Assembly (NCBI RefSeq): GCF_032118995.1
Contig: NC_092652.1
Location: 27,921,339-27,985,338 of the forward strand
DNA: 64,000 nucleotides
Origin: Asterias amurensis
Lineage: Eukaryota; Echinodermata; Asteroidea; Forcipulatida; Asteriidae
Direction of reading: 5' to 3'
Each line of letters opens with the position of its first letter. The stretch's first letter is position 1. The notes below the pieces were generated by a model. The model searched no databases, had not been told where the DNA came from, and worked only from the letters and a program-made list of their open reading frames with translations. The translations under genes were made by a program, and so were the position numbers. This document shows, in pieces, positions 57,550 through 64,000 of the stretch.

Positions 57550-57908
57550 AAGGCACTGTACACTTTTATCAATTTTCAAAGACCAGTGTTCTCACTTGGT
57601 GTATCCCATCATAGGCATAAAATAACCACCCTGTGAAAATGTCGACTCAAACGGTAATCGCCTTTGCGCGAAGATAATGAAGAAAAAAACCTTGTTGGAG
57701 GAATTTGTTAGCTTTCAGATAGGATTCAAAGATTTCTAGTTGGAAGTCTTTTAATATTTCAGTGAGAAATAACCTCTTTCTTAAAAACTTTGCTACTTCA
57801 GAGGGAGTCGTTTCCAACAGTGTTTTATACTGCCAACAGCTCTCCAATGCTCATTACCAAGTTAGTTTTTAAGTTAATATTTGTTTTGAGCAATTACCAA
57901 TCATGTAA
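57546..57908. repeat. Family B MITE, abutting family C
   Basis: AAAGGCACTGTACACTTTTA at the left, GAGGGAGTCGTTTCCAACAG in the middle, TTGAGCAATTACCAATCATG at the right. It is diverged. Confidence 0.75.
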
Positions 57909-58067
57909 AGACTTGTCCTACTCTGAGTTATTTCAAACGTGAGTTTGTGGTCGACCAGGGGTCAAATTTACAAAGATAATACCAACTTAAGAATAGTCCT
58001 AGTCTGAGTTATTGAAAAAATTATTTTATAGTCGACCAGGGGTCAAACATTCAATGATAATCCCATC
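57909..58067 (+). repeat. Short tandem duplication carrying TTAA target sites
   Basis: GTCCTAGTCTGAGTTATT and GTCGACCAGGGGTCAAA occur in adjacent units of about 85 bp, and again just after 58430. One unit keeps an unfilled TTAA (57987-57990). Confidence 0.8.
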
Positions 58068-58430
58068 TTAAAGGCAGTGGATGCTATTGGTAATTACTCA
58101 AAATAACTATTAGCATAAAACCTTACTTAGTAACGAGTAATGGGGAGAGGTTAATAGTATAACATATTCTGAGAAACGGCTCCCTCTAAAGTAAGGTAGT
58201 ATTGGAGAAAGACGTAATTTTCCACGAATGTGATTTCGAGACATCAGATTTAGAATTTGAGGTCTTAAAATCAATCATCTGAAAGCGCACAACTTCGTGT
58301 GACAAGGGTGTTTTTACTTTGACGACCAATTGAGCTAAAATGTTCACAGGTTTATTTTGTGCATATGTTGAGATACACCAAGTGAGAAGACTGGTCTTTG
58401 GCAGTTACCAATAGTGTCCAGTGTCTTTAA
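58068..58430. repeat. Family B MITE with TTAA target duplication
   Basis: TTAA at 58068-58071 and 58427-58430. The flanks, CCATC and GACTAGTCCTAG, rejoin to match the unfilled unit at 57982-58002. Confidence 0.9.
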
Positions 58431-58895
58431 GACTAGTCCTAGTCTGAGTTATTGAACACTAAGGGGTTAGTGGCTAGTCCTAAGTTAGGAAATCCATCCT
58501 AGCTTGAGGTTAAGACTAAATCTTTGTGAAATTCATTCATTTACCTTTTAGATTTTGGTAGGACAAGTTATGAATGAGCTTGGTTTTGTTGGTGTATGCT
58601 GTGATCTTTTCCTCTTTGTTATCCAGTGTTTTAAAAAACATAATACTTTCTGGTATGTTTATTATACACCTTAATTTGAGTGAACTGCTATAATAACATT
58701 TATGTAACACTTCAGCCAAACGGATGCTGGTGTGTAGTGGAATATATTTATGTTTACCACTTTCTATTTGGTTACTTTATGGAGTTACAAAACTGAATAT
58801 TATGCAGTTTCAAGATTAAGCAAAGAAAAAAAAAGAAAAAAAAAGGTAAATATAAATGGGGAAATATGTAGCAGAATTCACAAAGCATTCTTAGT

Positions 58896-59283
58896 TTAAA
58901 GGCTGTGGACACTTTTGGTAATTGTCAAAGACTAGCGTTCACAGTTGGTGTATCTCAACATTATGCATAAAATAACGAACCTGTAAAAATTTAAGCTCAA
59001 TTAGTCGTCGGAGTTGCGAGATAACTATTAAATAAAAAACACCCTTGTCACGCCAAGTTGTGTGCTTTCAGATGCTTGATTTTGAGACCTAGAGTTCTAA
59101 ATCTGAGGTCTCGAAATCAAATTTGTGGGAAATTACTTCATTCTCGAAAACTAAGTCATTTCAGAGGGGGGCTGTTTCTCACAATGTTTTAGACCATCAA
59201 CCTCTCCCCATTACTAGCCACCAAGAAAGGTTCTATGCTAATAATTATTTTGAATAATTACCAATAGTGTCCACTGCCTTTAA
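58896..59283. repeat. Family B MITE, full length
   Basis: TTAA at both ends, with the TAGAGTTCTAAATCTGAGGT central stem and ATAGTGTCCACTGCCTTTAA terminus. Confidence 0.9.
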
Positions 59284-60771
59284 TTCATTGTAAACATTGC
59301 ATGTTTTTTTGTTATAAAAAAAAAATGTTGCTTTTAATTCATCCAAGAAGTCAAAGTAACTCGGTCGAAATAGTTCTACATTCAAGTCCTCTTTGGTTAG
59401 TGCAAATTATAAATGTGTTTGATACCGACATGTGCTTTGGTTGTGTAGTCACCCATTTTCCCCTCGTCACAAAATATTGTTTAAAAGCACTTCTATAGTA
59501 CAGGGGATATACATAAATGACATAAATATATTTAACAAAAATAACTTGTACATAAATATAAATAGGATGTACAGTACAGTACAGTACGAGGGGATGTGTA
59601 CATACAGGATTCACATTGTTGGCAAACTGTTACTTTCCCCACATATGTACAGTTTTGACATGTATTGCATGCATGCCTTTTTCTGTTCATTTTTAATGAC
59701 TGCATTGGTGTGCACTTTGATTATGTTTCATGATTAGTTTCAGACAACAATCTAAAATAAACCTCAATATATAATTATCTCTTGCACTCTCTGTTAAACA
59801 AACAAGCCTACCCATTGCATCACAACTGCTGGAAAGAAAATATTTTATTTTATCTCACAAATTAAAGGAATTAACAGCATGGCAGAGAAAAGCATTAGTT
59901 TGATTTTCTTATGTGTAACATTATTTTGAATAGGATGGCTATAGAATACAGGCTGTGATGTATAGATATTTCACAAAGGAGGCTATGTAGGCACTCACCT
60001 CCATGCCCTGGTCATTGCCTTGATGCCCCTTGAAATGTTCAAGTAGAAAAGTTCCTCCTAATGGGTCCCCTTTTCCATGTGAAAAATGCCTTGACCATAC
60101 AAAAGTTCAATATCGGGCCTGCATCAGTCAAAAGGCAATGTATACATCAACTGGCTTGGAACTATCTCCTACCTTTTTATATGATGTTACTGTAGGATTA
60201 ACTAACATGTGCAAAAGCTTGTTGTTTGCATCTTGTCTTGCTACATGTATATGCAAGGTTCAATGTAGGAACAAATTCTTAAGTGAAATTCCTACACATC
60301 TTCAACTACTTCTCAATTAGGAGGTGCGTGTACACATCTTCTCACCACTATTTGGTATATTTAGGAATAAAATAAAAGAGTCCAACCTTGAAAGTGGTTT
60401 TATAATAAAGAGTGGAACAACTATGACTGATTGTACATATCTAGGGTTGCTGGTTGCCATTGTATATATATTAGGTATGATTTGGAGAGATTCTGGCTTT
60501 CAGAAACCCTCATAATGTACATGTTCTCTCAAGACAGGTTTAACGCACCAGCTCTACTATTTGGTATAAATAGTCGGGGTCTGAGAGAGCTTTAGGGAAC
60601 TGCCCCTTTTTTCCCATGGAGAACCATTAAAATGTGTGTTTTGCACACACATCTTCCTTGTAAAATATACATGTGTTATTGTTATTTGTTTTCAGTTGTT
60701 TGACTCTCCGTGTAATGCCCATTCGTAGGTTGTATAATAAAAGTTTGTGTGATCCCTCTTTATATCGCGGT
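59284..60771. other. Intergenic, no gene recognised
   Basis: Contains a CTAAAATAAACC polyadenylation-like motif at 59752, the CCTGGTCATTGCCTTGATGC repeat at 59985-60090, and AATAAAAG at 60737. It could still be part of a long 3'UTR of KANSL1. Confidence 0.4.
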
Positions 60772-61174
60772 TTAAAGACACTAGACACATTTGGTAAATG
60801 TCAAAGACCTGAGTCTTCTCACATTGTGTATCTCAACGTAAAAAAAATATGCATTAAATAAACTTGTGAAAATTTGAGCTCAATTAGTCGTCGAAGGTGC
60901 GAGTAGCGATGAAATAATAAAAACGCCCTTGTCACACGAAGTTGTGCGCTTTCAGATGCTTGATTTCGAGAATCGAGACCTCAAAATCTAATTCTGAGGT
61001 CTCGAAATCAAATTCGTGTAAAATTACTTATTTCTCGAAAAACTAAATCCCTTCAGAAGGGAGCCGTTTCTCACAATGTTTTATTCTATCAACCTCTCCC
61101 CATTACTCGTTACCAAGTAAGGTTTATGCTAATAATTATTTTGAGTAATAACCAATAGTGTCCACTGCCTTTAT
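60772..61174. repeat. Family B MITE
   Basis: Begins TTAAAGACACTAGACACAT. The central stem AGACCTCAAAATC/GAGGTCTCGAAATC is present, ending GTGTCCACTGCCTTTATTTAA. Confidence 0.85.
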
Positions 61175-61191
61175 TTAATGCGACTTGTCAG

Positions 61192-61407
61192 AGGGAAGAT
61201 ACACGTTTGGTAATTACTTCTAGCCAGAAGTCTTGTATTCGTATCTGAAAGCACACAAATTCGTCCAACAAGGGTGCTTTTTCTCTCATCATTTTCTTGC
61301 AACTTAAATGACCAATTTAGCTCAAATTTTCACAGGCTTGTTATTTTATGCTTATGTTGGGATATACCAAGTGAAAAGACTGGTCCAAACGTGTACCTTC
61401 CCTTTAA
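61192..61407. repeat. Related TTAA MITE with distinct termini (family D)
   Basis: Inverted ends GGGAAGATACACGTTTGGTA and CCAAACGTGTACCTTCCC differ from family B, while the interior (AAAGCACACAAATTCGTCC..., GCTCAAATTTTCACAGG) is family B-like. It ends at the TTAA at 61404. Confidence 0.75.
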
Positions 61408-61758
61408 AGGCAGTGGACACTATTGGTAATTACTCAAAATATTTATCATCATAAAACCTTTCTTGATTACGAGTAATGGGGAGAGATGGATGGTATAAAA
61501 CATTGTGAAAAACGGCTTCCTCTGAAGTGACGTAGTTTTCGAGGAAGAAGTAATTTTCCACGAATTTGATTTCGAGACAAGTGTAGAATTTGAGGTCTCG
61601 AAATCGTGTGACAATGGTATTTTATTATTATTATCTCGCAAATTCGACGACCGATTGAGCTGAAATTCTCACAGGTTTGTTATTTTATGCATACGTTGAG
61701 ATACACCAACTTTGAAGACTAGTCTTTGACAATTACCAATAGTGTCCACTGTCTTTAA
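61404..61758. repeat. Family B MITE sharing TTAA with both neighbours
   Basis: Begins TTAAAGGCAGTGGACACTA and ends TGTCCACTGTCTTTAA. The TTAA at each end is also the terminus of the adjoining element. Confidence 0.9.
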
Positions 61759-62139
61759 AGACATGGACACTATTTGTAATTGTCAAAGACCAGTCTTCTC
61801 ACTTGATGTATCTCAACATATGCATAAAATTAAAAACCTGTAAACATTTGAGCTCAATTGGTCGTCGAAGTTGCGAGATATCTATGAAAGAAAAAACACC
61901 CTTGTCACACAAAGTTGTATGCTTTCAGATGCTTGATTTTGAGACCTCAAATTCTTAACTTTTGGTCTCAAAATCAAATTCCGTGAAAATTACTTCTTTC
62001 TAAAAAACTACGTCACTTCAGAGGGAGCCGTTTTCCACAATGTTTTATACAATCAACAGCTCCCCATTACTCGTTACCAAGAAAGTTTGTATGCTAAAAA
62101 TTATTTTGAGTAATTACAAATAGTGTCCACTGCCTTTAA
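61755..62139. repeat. Family B MITE, third member of a concatemer
   Basis: Begins TTAAAGACATGGACACTA at the shared TTAA and ends TGTCCACTGCCTTTAA at 62136-62139. Confidence 0.9.
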
Positions 62140-62154
62140 GCATTCTGAGAATCA

Positions 62155-62366
62155 TTGATGAGAGTCAACAATTTGACACCCATAATGGCCGACCGTGTTA
62201 GTTGAGGAGGTAAAAAGAAAACCACGCAATTTCGAAGCATATCTTTGTGTAGATCATTGTGTTCTACTTGTACAACATATGTTTACCAAATGTATTTTAT
62301 AACAAACGGTTACAGAACGCTTTTCAAAGACCAACTCGACCGATCCAAGGCAACGTGTTCCGTTAA
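62155..62366. repeat. Family A MITE, right half only
   Basis: From GAGTCAACAATTTGACAC through ATGGCCGACCGTGTTAG to GGCAACGTGTTCCGTTAA. The left half is missing. Confidence 0.85.
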
Positions 62367-63033
62367 TACACAAAGCCTCGTGCATTTTAGAGCAAACATA
62401 GCCTTGTGCATCTAAGAGCCTAAATTTGAGCAAAATTTGATAGTCCGGCAGTTTTATTCCACAGGCATGCAATTTCAGCTGGTTTCGTCTCTCTTTTCAA
62501 ATCAGTGCCATAGCAAACTAAAAAACGTTGGAGCTGTACATACGTGTGATCGGGCATTTCCTTTTTTTTTTTGCAATTATTAGAAAGTTGCATGTCTGAT
62601 ACAAAATAATATGTGGTAAAATCCTTTAAAACGTCAAGGGGTAACCTAAGTCCAGTAGTGTTACAAACTTTTTGTTAAAGTTTTATAAAACTGACAAGGT
62701 ACTGTTCTATGAAGTTTATGCAAGAAAAATTAGATAACAAGGCGTAAAATACAGCAGTTTTCAATACCACCCTTTCAATAACACATTCTTTATTGCAAGC
62801 GACCAACCTGATACTGCTACCGCATTTTTTTCTTCACACAAAAAGCATCTTGCAGTGTATTCTTTTCAATCTTGATTTCAGTGGGAACACATTTTGTGAA
62901 AAACTTTGCGCATATAATTTGTAGCTTATGAAATGCTCTTTCATACGATGTCCAATTTGAATATAACTATTATGATTTTTTGGGGGGCAAGATTTCAGTC
63001 TTATTCAGGATTGCTGTTTCAAGTAAGATAACT
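62367..63033. other. Intergenic, no gene seen
   Basis: AT-rich, without recognisable coding or repeat structure. Confidence 0.5.
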
Positions 63034-63087
63034 AGGTGTAGGGTGTAGGGTGTAGGGTGTAGGGTGTAGGGTGTAGGGTGTAGGGTG
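63034..63087 (+). repeat. Heptamer microsatellite (GTGTAGG)n
   Basis: Seven to eight perfect copies of the 7-mer GGGTGTA. G-rich, but not the metazoan telomere repeat. Confidence 0.95.
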
Positions 63088-64000
63088 GATGATGTTAATT
63101 AGCAACACTTTAGTGTCAGCTTGGTGGTTGTTCCTCGGAATAACATTAATCCCCCCCCCCCACATACACACAGACTCAATGTATCTACTCTGCAAGGTAG
63201 GCCTACTCATACGATTCCAAAATGCATCATTAACAAACTATCCTTTTCAACTGTCAGATTCATTGACGATTTACTGCTGACTAGTTATAGAACGTGGATT
63301 GAACTAATCTTACTGAGGCAACGTTGTATCAAAGCATAGGGGTTGGGAATGTTGGTGGATTTGTGAGCAGGTATGACCGTATGAAGACGGTATTATTCGA
63401 AAAAGGCTAGGTTGAATTTGAGGGGAAAGTTAAAAAAAATCGAGGGCGGGGAGGGTATTACGTATTACGTATACAGTGTAAAGCCGGTGTCCGAGGGAAC
63501 TCTGTACGCCTGAGATTTGGTCCCCAAATTAATGGGAAACTTATTATGGGCTGGAGGAGGAGGATTTACAATTGAATCTATGGGGAGCACTGCAGCACCG
63601 CGTGTTACCCAAGAGATTTTGTCCACGGCGAACTCTGTCCATAAATTACTTGATATAGTCCCTCTTTTGAATTAACCGCCTTCAACCAATGTGTTTCTTT
63701 GTGTATTGTGTTTTATTTTATTGTAAAGAAAAAACGTATATAAAAAAACATGTTGAATTTCCTTGCTGGTCTGGAAGCATCTCCGGGGTCTGGACGTGTA
63801 GTACGATGAAGGACTAAAAACAAAGATTAATATTTGTATTGTGTGAAGTTATTTATAAAAATGGGCTTTACATCCTCTCGAAATAATTATTCGGGTAACA
63901 TCCGAAGTAGTTTGTGTTTTCTCAGTGCAGTTATTACCAATCGACGAGCAATCTTGTATAAGTCAATCCAGCATTAATACGGCGGGTGGCGGCAACAGGT
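63088..64000. other. Right edge, no gene recognised
   Basis: A run of about ten C lies at 63152-63161 (in CCCCCCCCCCAC). No splice-supported exon or domain motif was found up to the window end. Confidence 0.45.

Noticed and set aside
63034-63087. Telomeric repeat
   Set aside because: The unit is GGGTGTA, not TTAGGG, and unique sequence lies on both sides.

Overview
This is a window of a repeat-rich, intron-rich animal nuclear genome. Two multi-exon genes with GT-AG introns, one multi-finger C2H2 gene, tRNA-derived SINEs and very many short TTAA- or 8-bp-TSD DNA transposon relics point to a marine invertebrate, most plausibly a deuterostome. I lean to an echinoderm, perhaps a sea star, because the KANSL1 orthologue is unusually vertebrate-like and the TTAA repeats resemble families I remember from that group. 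No marker in the window proves this.

Region by region. 1-1.4 kb is a G-rich 85-bp minisatellite. 1.4-13.4 kb holds a tandemly duplicated locus. The left copy is cut by the window edge and only a putative terminal or 3'UTR exon is seen at 1.5-2.24 kb. The right copy is a complete five-exon gene (5206-11302, + strand) for a small secreted protein of the order signal peptide, WAP, antistasin, WAP, antistasin, probably a protease inhibitor. Its introns carry a TTAA MITE, a dead antistasin exon, a SINE and a 2.1-kb foldback element. 13.4-16.6 kb is non-coding. 16.8-18.5 kb is a 19-finger C2H2 zinc-finger coding block on the - strand, flanked on both sides by decayed fingers. 18.8-38 kb is gene-poor: a 0.9-kb segmental duplication, two nearly identical TTAA MITEs, a (TTA)n microsatellite, a second foldback element built of 42-bp units, a SINE, a hAT-like MITE with perfect 8-bp target duplications and several small repeat arrays. 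38.3-54.7 kb is the KANSL1 orthologue (+ strand, seven coding exons, predicted 1221 aa). Its introns contain an antisense THAP-domain exon with a frameshift, a dead piggyBac-type transposase split by a later hAT-like insertion, and other MITEs. 54.7-64 kb is the probable 3'UTR and downstream sequence, then a dense cluster of TTAA MITEs, several sharing their target site.

The genes are not functionally linked as far as the sequence shows: an extracellular inhibitor, a putative DNA-binding zinc-finger protein and a chromatin scaffold subunit of the NSL histone acetyltransferase complex. The most informative content is evolutionary: gene birth by exon-pair duplication, zinc-finger turnover, and several paralogous empty sites that fix transposon boundaries directly.
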